This document shows, piece by piece, positions 29,103 to 36,485 of a stretch of DNA of 64,000 nucleotides. The stretch comes from an uncultured Pelagibacteraceae bacterium (lineage in GTDB: Bacteria > Pseudomonadota > Alphaproteobacteria > Pelagibacterales > Pelagibacteraceae), in contig CACDAL010000001.1 of assembly GCA_902550805.1 (NCBI GenBank), forward strand, positions 112,777-176,776, in the 5' to 3' direction. Numbering within the stretch: position 1 is the stretch's first letter; every line of letters starts with the position of its first letter. Below the pieces are notes generated by a model, which was not told the DNA's origin, searched no databases, and was given only the letters and a program-made list of their open reading frames with translations. A program made the position numbers and the translations under genes.

Positions 29103-30494
29103 ATGCAAAACGCTAGTTCTGAGCTTAAAAAATTTTTAGATAGAAAAGCATTTAATAAAAAAGCTGAAACATCTGGTGCAGCAGGATTATCAATAGGTGA
29201 TTTAATTTATGATATGGCAAGAATAGATCCTGAGTATGTTAAAGGAGCTCAATTTTCTAGACCTGATACTGATATAAGTTCTAAATTTAAAATAGGAAAA
29301 CAAAATATTGAAGATTCAGAAGCGGTACGACCAGGAAAAGCACTACAAGGAGAAGAATATTCGGAACATCTTCATGAAGTTAATTATAGAGGAGGTGTAC
29401 AAGAATTTCTAACAGATCGTTATATGCTTGAAAGAAATGTTGAAATTGTAATGCCAACCAAGATGAATCAACCTGGTTGGGATAGAATTTATAATGGAGA
29501 GAAATGGCAAATAAAAGGAGGAGGAGTTTCTGATGTTAGGGAAGCTAGAACAGAACATCCTGAATATAAAGTTGCAACAACAACAGAAACTGCAGCTGCT
29601 TATCAACAACAATACCCAGCTGATGCAGAAGCAGTTTTAGGAACTTATTCTAAAAGCGTCACTGATAATATATTGTCAGAAGGAAAAGAAGCTAGTATGG
29701 AAATTCATGAAAACGATGAACTTTTCGATAGTAGCGTACCTGAAATTTTTGGAATAGCTTCAATAGTTTCGGTCGTTAAAAATGTTTCTTATTATAATAA
29801 AAAAAAAACAGATTTTAAAACTGCAGTAAGCAATGTTGCTGGAGATTCATTAATGAAAGGTGGAGCAATGTGGGCTGGAGCCACCGCAGGAAGTATTTTA
29901 GGACCAATAGGTACTGTTGTTGGTGGTATAGCAGGCTTAGTGATGAGCAAGAGATACATTGATGATTTAAAACTAGAAACATTTGCAGAAAAAGAAACAA
30001 ATCAAGTTAGAGAGGATTTAGATAATTATATTATTGCTGCTAGAGATATTCTCGAAAAAAATTTAAAAGTATTTTGGAAAAAAAGAAAGAAAGTATCAAA
30101 TTTAGGAACAAAATCTTCTTTTTTTAAATTATATCAATATTTTAGAGTTAAAATTTTAAAAAAAAAGAAGCAATCATCTGTCCCAAAAGGTTTAATTAAT
30201 TATATTATTGAAAGAATGGACTCTGAATACAAGGCAAAAAAATTTATTCTAAAAAAATTAAACTGGTCTCTAGAAGAAGATCAGACAGGATCTGGAGTTA
30301 GAATTAGTTATGGATGGTTAAAAATGGGTGAGCTTAATGATAAATCTCTTTCTCATCTACCACAGTATGCTCAAGCAGCAATTGAGGTTTGTGATGAAGC
30401 TGGTATTTCACCCATGTTTTTAACAAAAGAATATAAAAAACTTCAAAAGTCCTTAAAGAAATTTATTAAAGTAACTGAAAAAAGAGGAATTTAA
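29103..30494 (+). CDS. Element-encoded protein with nuclease-like motif and glycine-rich membrane segment
   Basis: Not assigned to a family. I start it at the ATG at 29103 (463 residues); a GTG at 29088 is also in frame. Residues 1-120 are soluble. GWDRIYNGEKWQIKGG at 125-140 has the spacing D127...Q136-x-K138, resembling the D...(E/Q)xK core of PD-(D/E)XK nucleases. Residues 253-281 (GGAMWAGATAGSILGPIG onward) form a glycine-zipper-like hydrophobic segment. The C-terminal part is lysine-rich and helical. It is the main cargo of the tmRNA-targeted element and overlaps a 54-residue membrane ORF. Toxin, defence or surface roles are all speculative. Confidence 0.7.
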   Translation: MQNASSELKKFLDRKAFNKKAETSGAAGLSIGDLIYDMARIDPEYVKGAQFSRPDTDISSKFKIGKQNIEDSEAVRPGKALQGEEYSEHLHEVNYRGGVQEFLTDRYMLERNVEIVMPTKMNQPGWDRIYNGEKWQIKGGGVSDVREARTEHPEYKVATTTETAAAYQQQYPADAEAVLGTYSKSVTDNILSEGKEASMEIHENDELFDSSVPEIFGIASIVSVVKNVSYYNKKKTDFKTAVSNVAGDSLMKGGAMWAGATAGSILGPIGTVVGGIAGLVMSKRYIDDLKLETFAEKETNQVREDLDNYIIAARDILEKNLKVFWKKRKKVSNLGTKSSFFKLYQYFRVKILKKKKQSSVPKGLINYIIERMDSEYKAKKFILKKLNWSLEEDQTGSGVRISYGWLKMGELNDKSLSHLPQYAQAAIEVCDEAGISPMFLTKEYKKLQKSLKKFIKVTEKRGI

Positions 30495-30658
30495 TGATTG
30501 AAGCTTTAATTATTATTGGTCTTGCAATGTTTATTTTTATTGTCGTTTTTAGTTTGAAACGTGTGAAAGAAAAAAAGAAAGAACAACAAGAAGAGCATGA
30601 AAAAATCAAAGCTTATGGTGAAAGCATAAACGAAGAAACACGAAATAAGAATAAATAA
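30494..30658 (+). CDS. Small single-pass membrane protein (54 aa)
   Basis: Not recognised. The ATG overlaps the stop of the 463-residue gene (TAATG), so translation is probably coupled. The product has one N-terminal transmembrane helix (MIEALIIIGLAMFIFIVVFS) followed by a highly charged tail rich in Lys, Glu and Gln. The stop falls 2 bp before the right GCCGACT pair. Small size, membrane topology and coupling fit a partner or immunity-type protein, but no evidence settles this. Confidence 0.6.
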   Translation: MIEALIIIGLAMFIFIVVFSLKRVKEKKKEQQEEHEKIKAYGESINEETRNKNK

Positions 30659-30660
30659 AT

Positions 30661-30678
30661 GCCGACTCCACGCCGACT
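30661..30678. repeat. Right GCCGACT pair (arm-type-like site)
   Basis: GCCGACT at 30661-30667 and 30672-30678, the same 11-bp period and orientation as the left pair. It sits 57 bp inside the right 25-bp repeat, nearly mirroring the left distance of 59 bp. Confidence 0.6.
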
Positions 30679-30735
30679 CATCAAGTTGTATTTTAAAATT
30701 AACATTGAAAATTCAAACTACTTTAAAAAAAGGAA

Positions 30736-30760
30736 GGGGCGTTCTGTTGCCAGGTGCCCC
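30736..30760. repeat. Right 25-bp direct repeat (3' segment of the intact tmRNA)
   Basis: Identical to 28977-29001. Here it is continuous with the tmRNA coding piece on the minus strand and is followed on that strand by CTTCCTTTTTTT, so the hairpin plus T-run could also terminate the tmRNA transcript. The T-run would then be supplied by the element. Confidence 0.85.
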
Positions 30761-30992
30761 AAGACCCCGTAACTTAATTAATAAATTAATTAAGCTGCAA
30801 GTGCGTAACTTTCGTTAGCATTTATAAATTAGCCCATCACGGCGGAACAATACCGAACGAAAGAATAACTTTTAGACATCCGTCGATCCTAATTCACCCC
30901 CGCAAGTTTTGATTGGTGGAGGTGGTGGGTACTGCCCCCACGTCCGTAATGGTTATTACGAAATTCGTTTATCGTCATAGTTGTAAAAACAA
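30736..30992 (-). ncRNA. ssrA: Two-piece (circularly permuted) tmRNA
   Basis: Ribosome-rescue RNA in the permuted alphaproteobacterial form. On the minus strand the acceptor piece comes first and ends CACCTCC-ACCA at 30914; after a 12-nt spacer the coding piece starts GGGGGTG at 30901. GGGGGUG pairs with CACCUCC over 7 bp (one G-U). The T-arm is GTGGG-GGCAGTA-CCCAC. A long-range P2 helix is visible: GUCU and GUUAUU of the coding piece pair with GGAC and AAUAAC of the acceptor piece. The tag frame 30819-30790 encodes ANESYALAA-stop, followed by a perfect TTAATTAA hairpin. The outer 5' end is estimated from the promoter. Confidence 0.93.
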
Positions 30993-30999
30993 CGAATTA

Positions 31000-31027
31000 A
31001 TTATAAAAAATAATTATTTATATTCAA
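31000..31027 (-). promoter_or_regulatory. Sigma-70 promoter of the tmRNA
   Basis: On the minus strand TTGAAT (31027-31022) and a perfect TATAAT (31005-31000) are separated by 16 bp. This predicts a transcript start near 30992, about 30-35 nt upstream of the P2 strand of the acceptor piece. Confidence 0.65.
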
Positions 31028-31115
31028 CAATTTAATTGTGAAAATTGTAAAATATTAGATTAATCATAATATTTAGTAAGATAATTAATATAAATACTAA
31101 TAAAATAATAAAACT

Positions 31116-32255
31116 ATGAAATTAATGCAAAGAAGTTTTTTACTTAAAAAAATATCTTTACTATTTTTATATTCAATTGTTCTATTATTTCTCTTTCTTT
31201 TTATTTTAGAGTTTATTTTTTCAAAGATCGATTCATTTTCTAGTCCTCATATAAAGGATAAAGAAATCAACTTGTTGAATAGATTTATAAATCTAAGAGA
31301 ACATCCTATAAACCAACAAAAAAGCTTCAAGGTTAGTAAATTTCGTAGTGCACAAACCCCAAGTCTTAGAAATAGAACTTTTAAATATAATACAGATGAT
31401 GATGGCTTCTTAATTCCAGGAAATAGACATGTAAATCCAGAATTTAAAATTTTCTTCTTGGGAGGATCTACTACTGAAAATTTGCTAGTAGAAGAAAAAA
31501 ATAGATTTACTTACATATTTGAAAAAACTTTAGAGAAACAGACTAAAAAAAAAATTAATGTCTATAATTCAGGTCGGTCTAAAAATAATTCGATGCATAG
31601 CCTTAATATTTTAATCAATAAAATTATAAAACTAAATCCAACACATGTGTTTTTGATGCATAATATAAATGATTATTTCTCTATAATAGAATTTAAAAAC
31701 AAGTCTCTTTTTGATGAATTTTCAGATTTAGAGAGAAATTTGTTAACTCAACCAGTTCAAAAAAAAAAATGGAATTATTTAAGATTTAGATCACTATTTT
31801 TTAATAATTTTCCAAATTTAGCAATAAGAATTCAATTAATAAAAAATAGATTTGCTCCATCAATGGCTAAAGAAAAATATAGCAAAACAAAAATGATAAG
31901 TGAGGAAGATATAGAATATTTTTTTGAAGAGAAAATTAAAATTTTAAAAATATATAATGAGATATCAAAAAATTTTAATTTTCATTTAATTTTAATTACT
32001 CAACCTCAAAATTATGAGAATTATAGAGAAAAAGATTTTTTATTAAAGGAGATAGATTTGAGAATAAAACTTCATAAAAGAACAAACGAGATGTACAGAA
32101 AGTTTGCAAAAGATAACAATTTAAATATAGTTGAACTTTCCGATAAGTTTGATGATAAAAATGAATATTTCTATGATATAATTCACTATAATGATAAAGG
32201 TAGTCAAGAAATAGCAAAAGAAATTAGTAAAAATTTTAAAAATTTCTTTAATTAA
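31116..32255 (+). CDS. Membrane-anchored SGNH/GDSL-family hydrolase
   Basis: Probable esterase or acyltransferase-type hydrolase acting on cell-surface glycans. An N-terminal transmembrane anchor (about residues 14-34) precedes the catalytic domain. The nucleophile block is FFLGGSTTENLL, the Asn block is LMHNINDYFS, and the Asp/His block is YDIIHYNDKGSQEIAKEI. Length 379 residues. It is the first gene after the tmRNA and is separate from thyX by 26 bp. Natural substrate is unknown; the carbamoyltransferase cassette nearby hints at surface-polymer decoration. Confidence 0.8.
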   Translation: MKLMQRSFLLKKISLLFLYSIVLLFLFLFILEFIFSKIDSFSSPHIKDKEINLLNRFINLREHPINQQKSFKVSKFRSAQTPSLRNRTFKYNTDDDGFLIPGNRHVNPEFKIFFLGGSTTENLLVEEKNRFTYIFEKTLEKQTKKKINVYNSGRSKNNSMHSLNILINKIIKLNPTHVFLMHNINDYFSIIEFKNKSLFDEFSDLERNLLTQPVQKKKWNYLRFRSLFFNNFPNLAIRIQLIKNRFAPSMAKEKYSKTKMISEEDIEYFFEEKIKILKIYNEISKNFNFHLILITQPQNYENYREKDFLLKEIDLRIKLHKRTNEMYRKFAKDNNLNIVELSDKFDDKNEYFYDIIHYNDKGSQEIAKEISKNFKNFFN

Positions 32256-32281
32256 TAATAGGTTTTGTTTAAATATAAAAG

Positions 32282-33229
32282 ATGAATTTAACAGAAGAAC
32301 AATTGAAAGAGATAAAAGATCAACAATCTCAGTCTAATCAAACGAAAAGAGTTGTTGCACCAGAATTAGAAAAAATACTATATGAAGCCATTTCAATTTT
32401 GGATCATGGATTCATAAGGGTAGTTGATTATATGGGTGACGATACTTCTATTGTTCAGGCTGCTAGAGTTTCATATGGAAAAGGAACAAAAAAAATTTCA
32501 ACAGACTCTGGTCTTATAAAATATTTAATGAGGCACTGGCACAGCACACCATTTGAAATGTGTGAAATTAAATATCATGTTAAACTTCCAATATTTATAG
32601 CTAGACAATGGATTAGACATAGAACAGCGAATGTTAATGAATATTCCGCAAGATATTCAATACTTGATAAAGAATTTTACTTACCAGCTCCAGAGCATTT
32701 AGCGGCACAATCACAAAACAACCGGCAAGGAAGAGGAGATATTCTTGAAGGCGAACAGGCAAAGAAAGTTATAGAACTTCTTAAAGGAGATGCTGAACAA
32801 ACTTATAATAATTATGAAACGATGTTGAACGAAAGATATAATGGTTCTGTAATCAGAGAAGATGGAGTTGGATTAGCGAGAGAGCTTGCTAGAATGAATT
32901 TAACCCTAAATACTTATACACAATGGTATTGGAAAACTGATTTATTAAATCTAATGAATTTTTTAAGACTTCGCGCAGATCATCATGCTCAATATGAAAT
33001 TAGAGCTTACGCAGATGTTATGTTGGATACTGTTAAAAAATGGGTGCCAATAACATATGAAGCATTTATGGATTATAGGGTAGGTGGTACCGAAGTTTCG
33101 GCTAAAGGAAAAATAGTTATTCAAAAACTTATTAAAGGCGAAGAAATATCTATAGAAAAATCAGGTCTTTCCAAAAGAGAATGGAATGAATTAATGGAAA
33201 CTTTTGAACAAAAGGATAAATTAATTTAG
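32282..33229 (+). CDS. thyX: Flavin-dependent thymidylate synthase
   Basis: Makes dTMP from dUMP with FAD/NADPH and methylene-tetrahydrofolate. The ThyX signature [15 protein letters not shown] (pattern RHRxxxxNxxSxRY) is intact, with IARQW before it and [18 protein letters not shown] later. At 315 residues it is slightly long for the family, with an N-terminal extension of about 40 residues. Small streamlined marine genomes often carry ThyX instead of ThyA; whether ThyA is elsewhere cannot be told. Confidence 0.96.
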   Translation: MNLTEEQLKEIKDQQSQSNQTKRVVAPELEKILYEAISILDHGFIRVVDYMGDDTSIVQAARVSYGKGTKKISTDSGLIKYLMRHWHSTPFEMCEIKYHVKLPIFIARQWIRHRTANVNEYSARYSILDKEFYLPAPEHLAAQSQNNRQGRGDILEGEQAKKVIELLKGDAEQTYNNYETMLNERYNGSVIREDGVGLARELARMNLTLNTYTQWYWKTDLLNLMNFLRLRADHHAQYEIRAYADVMLDTVKKWVPITYEAFMDYRVGGTEVSAKGKIVIQKLIKGEEISIEKSGLSKREWNELMETFEQKDKLI

Positions 33230-33249
33230 GTTATTTATTAAATTTTTAA

Positions 33250-33633
33250 ATGAAAGAATTAACGCTACCATCAAATCGTAATTTTGGAATTTTATTTTTT
33301 GTTGTCTTCTTGCTAATTGGCGTATGGCCAATATTTAATAATAACGATATTAGAATTTGGTCCTTGATAATATCTCTTTCCTTTTTAATACTGGCTATAT
33401 TAAATTCTAAATTTTTAACTCCATTGAATAAAATTTGGATGAAATTTGGATTAATTTTAGGAAATATAGTTTCCCCAATCGTTATGGGGCTTGTTTATTT
33501 TGGAGTTGTTACTCCAACAGGACTTTTATTAAAATTATTTAATAAAGATATTATAAATTTAAAAAAAAATAACAAAAATACTTATTGGATAAAAAAAGAT
33601 AATTCAAATAATAATATGAGAAATCAATTTTAA
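33250..33633 (+). CDS. SxtJ-family-like membrane protein
   Basis: A 127-residue protein with three to four hydrophobic helices (about residues 11-27, 34-50, 64-95). The pattern NRNFGILFFVVFLLIGVWP and LNKIWMKFGLILGNIVSPI resembles the SxtJ membrane family, which is typically found beside carbamoyltransferases. The next two genes (a 49-residue membrane ORF and a carbamoyltransferase) complete that cassette. Function is unknown; the family name comes from saxitoxin clusters and does not imply toxin synthesis. Confidence 0.75.
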   Translation: MKELTLPSNRNFGILFFVVFLLIGVWPIFNNNDIRIWSLIISLSFLILAILNSKFLTPLNKIWMKFGLILGNIVSPIVMGLVYFGVVTPTGLLLKLFNKDIINLKKNNKNTYWIKKDNSNNNMRNQF

Positions 33634-33634
33634 T

Positions 33635-33784
33635 ATGGATTTTTTGATTGAGTTTTGGAATTTTCTAAAAGTGAGAAAAAAGTATTGGCTATTTCCTATC
33701 CTTCTTTTTCTAATTATTTTTGGTACTTTAATAGTTTTAAGCCAAGGATCAGCAATAGCTCCTTTTATATATACAATATTTTAA
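33635..33784 (+). CDS. Small membrane protein (49 aa, DUF5989-like)
   Basis: Short ORF with a polar, basic start (MDFLIEFWNFLKVRKKYW) followed by one transmembrane helix (LFPILLFLIIFGTLIVLSQG). It starts 1 bp after the SxtJ-like gene and ends 4 bp before the carbamoyltransferase. Sequence pattern and position match, from memory, the short DUF5989 proteins that accompany SxtJ and carbamoyltransferase genes. Function is unknown. Confidence 0.7.
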   Translation: MDFLIEFWNFLKVRKKYWLFPILLFLIIFGTLIVLSQGSAIAPFIYTIF

Positions 33785-33788
33785 GAAA

Positions 33789-35627
33789 TTGAACTCTATA
33801 CTTGGCATATCAGCTTTTTATCATGACAGTGCAGCAACCATTATAATTGATGGCGAAATCATCGCAGCCGCTCAAGAAGAGAGATTTACAAGAATAAAAC
33901 ACGATTCTTGCTATCCAAAAAATGCAATAGAATTTGTCTTAAAATATGCAAATTTAAAACTTTCAGAAATTGATCATGTGGTTTTTTTTGAAAAACCTTT
34001 TTTAAAGTTTGAAAGACTTTTAGAAACTTATGTTGCGTTTGCTCCTAGGGGTTTTATTCAATTTTCAAAAGCTATGCCATCTTGGCTAAGAGATAAATTA
34101 TTCCAAAAAAAACAATTATTAAAATATTTAAAAAATCATGATAAAAATTTCAATGAAGATGAAAAACTTTATTTTTCTGAACATCATTTAAGTCATGCGG
34201 CAAGTGCTTTTTATCCATCACCTTTCGAGGAAGCTGTTGTATTAACAGCTGATGGTGTGGGAGAGTGGGCAACAACAACAGTCGCACTCGGCAAAGGAAA
34301 AGATCTTGAAATAAAGAAAGAATTACATTTTCCACATTCATTAGGACTTCTTTACTCTGCATTTACTTATTACACAGGTTTTAAAGTTAATAGTGGCGAA
34401 TATAAACTAATGGGTTTGGCACCATATGGTGAACCTAAATATTCAGAAGTTATTAAAGAATACTTAATTGATATCAAACCAGATGGTACGTTTAACCTAA
34501 ATCAAGATTACTTTGATTATGCCACAGGTCTTAAAATGATCAATTCAAAATTCAATTCTCTTTTTGGCCAAAATGAGAGAAATAGCAATAAGGAGAATTT
34601 AACCCAATTTCATATGGATATTGCTTCATCTATTCAAACAGTAACAGAGGAAATAATGATGTCTTTAGTTAAATCTTTAAAAGAAGAGTATAACGCTAGC
34701 AATTTATGTTTAGCAGGTGGAGTTGCGCTAAACTGCGTATCTAACGGCAAAATTCTTAAAGAAAAAATATTTGATAATATTTGGGTGCAACCTGCCGCTG
34801 GTGATGCCGGTGGCTCTCTTGGAGCCGCTCTTGCATATTGGCATTTACATTTAAAAAAAGATAGAAAAGTTACAAATTTTGATAAAATGAAGGGATCATT
34901 TTTAGGTCCCGAGTTTACTCAAAAAAATATTGAAGAAGAATTAACCTCATTAGGAGCAAATTTTGAAATTTTGGGAGAAAATGAAATATTAGATTTCACC
35001 ACTCAAAGTTTGATCAATGGTGAGGCGGTGGGTTGGTTTCAAGGTAGAATGGAATTTGGTCCAAGAGCTTTAGGAGGAAGATCAATTCTAGGCGATCCAA
35101 GGTCATCAACAATACAAAAAAATTTAAATTTAAAAGTTAAATATAGAGAAAGCTTTAGACCTTTTGCTCCGTCAATTTTGAATGAAGATGTTAGAGACTG
35201 GTTCGAAATCGAGAGCGATAGTCCTTATATGTTAATGGTATCAAATGTAAAAAAAAGTAAAATTATCAAAATGACCGAAGACCAAAAAAAATTATTTGGT
35301 ATTGATAAATTAAATATTAAGCGGTCAGAAATTCCCGCAGTGACCCATGTTGATTATTCTGCAAGGATACAGACTGTTCATAATAAAACAAATTCAAAAT
35401 ATTATAAACTTTTAAAAATGTTTAAAGAAAAAACTGGTTGTCCGATATTAATAAACACATCTTTTAATGTAAGAGGTGAGCCAATTGTAAGTACACCAGT
35501 AGATGCATTTCATTGCTTTATGGGTACTGAATTAGATGTTTTAGTAATTGGAAATTGTTTTTTAAAGAAAAATAATCAAAATAAAAATCTTAAAAAAAAT
35601 TACAAAGAATCATTTGAGCTTGATTAA
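33789..35627 (+). CDS. Carbamoyltransferase (NodU/CmcH family)
   Basis: Transfers a carbamoyl group from carbamoyl phosphate to a hydroxyl of a sugar or other small molecule. The N-terminal TsaD/Kae1-like ATPase domain starts MNSILGISAFYHDSAATII and contains ERFTRIKHD, EHHLSHAASAFYPSPF and the metal-binding LAGGVALNCVSNGKI. The C-terminal domain has MEFGPRALGGRSILGDPR and ILINTSFNVRGEPIV. Length (612 residues) is normal. The start is a TTG 4 bp after the 49-residue ORF. The stop shares TTAA (35624-35627) with the convergent Mrp gene. Substrate unknown; surface glycan is the likeliest. Confidence 0.93.
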   Translation: MNSILGISAFYHDSAATIIIDGEIIAAAQEERFTRIKHDSCYPKNAIEFVLKYANLKLSEIDHVVFFEKPFLKFERLLETYVAFAPRGFIQFSKAMPSWLRDKLFQKKQLLKYLKNHDKNFNEDEKLYFSEHHLSHAASAFYPSPFEEAVVLTADGVGEWATTTVALGKGKDLEIKKELHFPHSLGLLYSAFTYYTGFKVNSGEYKLMGLAPYGEPKYSEVIKEYLIDIKPDGTFNLNQDYFDYATGLKMINSKFNSLFGQNERNSNKENLTQFHMDIASSIQTVTEEIMMSLVKSLKEEYNASNLCLAGGVALNCVSNGKILKEKIFDNIWVQPAAGDAGGSLGAALAYWHLHLKKDRKVTNFDKMKGSFLGPEFTQKNIEEELTSLGANFEILGENEILDFTTQSLINGEAVGWFQGRMEFGPRALGGRSILGDPRSSTIQKNLNLKVKYRESFRPFAPSILNEDVRDWFEIESDSPYMLMVSNVKKSKIIKMTEDQKKLFGIDKLNIKRSEIPAVTHVDYSARIQTVHNKTNSKYYKLLKMFKEKTGCPILINTSFNVRGEPIVSTPVDAFHCFMGTELDVLVIGNCFLKKNNQNKNLKKNYKESFELD

Positions 35628-36433
35628 TTAAGAAGATAATCAGATTTGATTTTTTTTGCAAAATCTAAATAAATTTTTGAAATCTTGTGTTCTGGTTTAC
35701 TTTCAACAATTGGCCATCCTAAGTCCCCCTGTTTTCCAACCTCAGGATCAATTGGAATTAGTCCGAGGAATTCTTTTTGAAATTCTTTAGCAGTTCTTTT
35801 TACGCCTCCCTCTCCAAAAATTTCATATTTTTTTCCATCATCTCCAACAAAATGGCTCATATTATCGATTAAACCAATAATTTTTACTTTTAATTTATCA
35901 AACATTCTAATTCCACGTTTGACATCTTGAAGTGCAATTTCTTGAGGTGTTGATACAATTATTACTCCATCCATATTTATTTCTTGAGCAAAAGTTAGCT
36001 GAGTGTCCCCAGTACCTGGTGGCATATCAACAATTATAAAATCTAAATCTTTCCATTTAACTTTTTGAGTAAAAGTTTTAATAGCACTTGTTACCATCGG
36101 TCCTCGCCAAATCATAGGAGTTTGTTCTTCAGTTAAGAATCCAATAGACATACATTGAATGTCATATTTTTTTATAGGTATTAAATTTTGTCCGTCACTT
36201 TGGGGCTTTTCATTTATTGAAAATAATTTAGGCAAAGATGGTCCATAAATGTCAGCATCAAGCAAACCTACTTTGCAACCAATTTTTTTTAAAGCTAAGG
36301 CAAGATTTGTAGCAAAAGTAGATTTACCTACACCACCTTTTGCGCTTGAAACTGCGATAGTGAATTTTGTTCCAGGAATTGGGTTTTTTTTAAAGCTTTT
36401 TGTTTCTTTTTTAGCTTTTATCGTGTCATTCAT
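35624..36433 (-). CDS. Mrp/ApbC-type iron-sulfur carrier P-loop ATPase
   Basis: Scaffold/carrier ATPase for Fe-S cluster delivery. The deviant Walker A is AKGGVGKSTFATNLALA, followed by GLLDADIYGPSLP, IVDMPPGTGDTQLTFAQ and DNMSHFVGDDGKKYEIFGEGG, all typical of Mrp. The CxxC seen in the middle of many homologues is not evident here (MSHFVG in place of MSYFxCP), so cluster binding may differ. The N-terminal DUF59 domain of longer Mrp proteins is absent (269 residues). It is divergent from hflK across 52 bp. Confidence 0.9.
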   Translation of the reverse strand: MNDTIKAKKETKSFKKNPIPGTKFTIAVSSAKGGVGKSTFATNLALALKKIGCKVGLLDADIYGPSLPKLFSINEKPQSDGQNLIPIKKYDIQCMSIGFLTEEQTPMIWRGPMVTSAIKTFTQKVKWKDLDFIIVDMPPGTGDTQLTFAQEINMDGVIIVSTPQEIALQDVKRGIRMFDKLKVKIIGLIDNMSHFVGDDGKKYEIFGEGGVKRTAKEFQKEFLGLIPIDPEVGKQGDLGWPIVESKPEHKISKIYLDFAKKIKSDYLLN

Positions 36434-36485
36434 GCGCTTATCAATATCTTGTTTTTAGATATAAAGACACTATATAGAATGTCTT

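Larger units (their letters stand above)
28977..30760. mobile_element. Candidate tmRNA-targeted integrative element without its own recombinase
   Basis: The segment is bounded by a perfect 25-bp direct repeat (28977-29001 and 30736-30760) that duplicates the last part of the tmRNA coding piece. This is what an integrative element leaves when it inserts into the 3' end of ssrA, a known attachment site for islands. Inside are a 463-residue and a 54-residue ORF, and near each end a GCCGACT-N4-GCCGACT pair. No integrase or recombinase is encoded, so it would be a remnant or a satellite moved in trans. The repeats are seen; the mobility is inferred. Confidence 0.6.

Noticed and set aside
29401..29640. 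Nuclease-like element protein considered as an integrase or transposase
   Set aside because: No tyrosine-recombinase R-H-R-Y pattern, serine-recombinase or DDE motif could be found in the 463 residues.
30661..31115. Gap with hairpins considered for a CRISPR array
   Set aside because: No regularly spaced repeat is present; the structures are the tmRNA pieces and its promoter.
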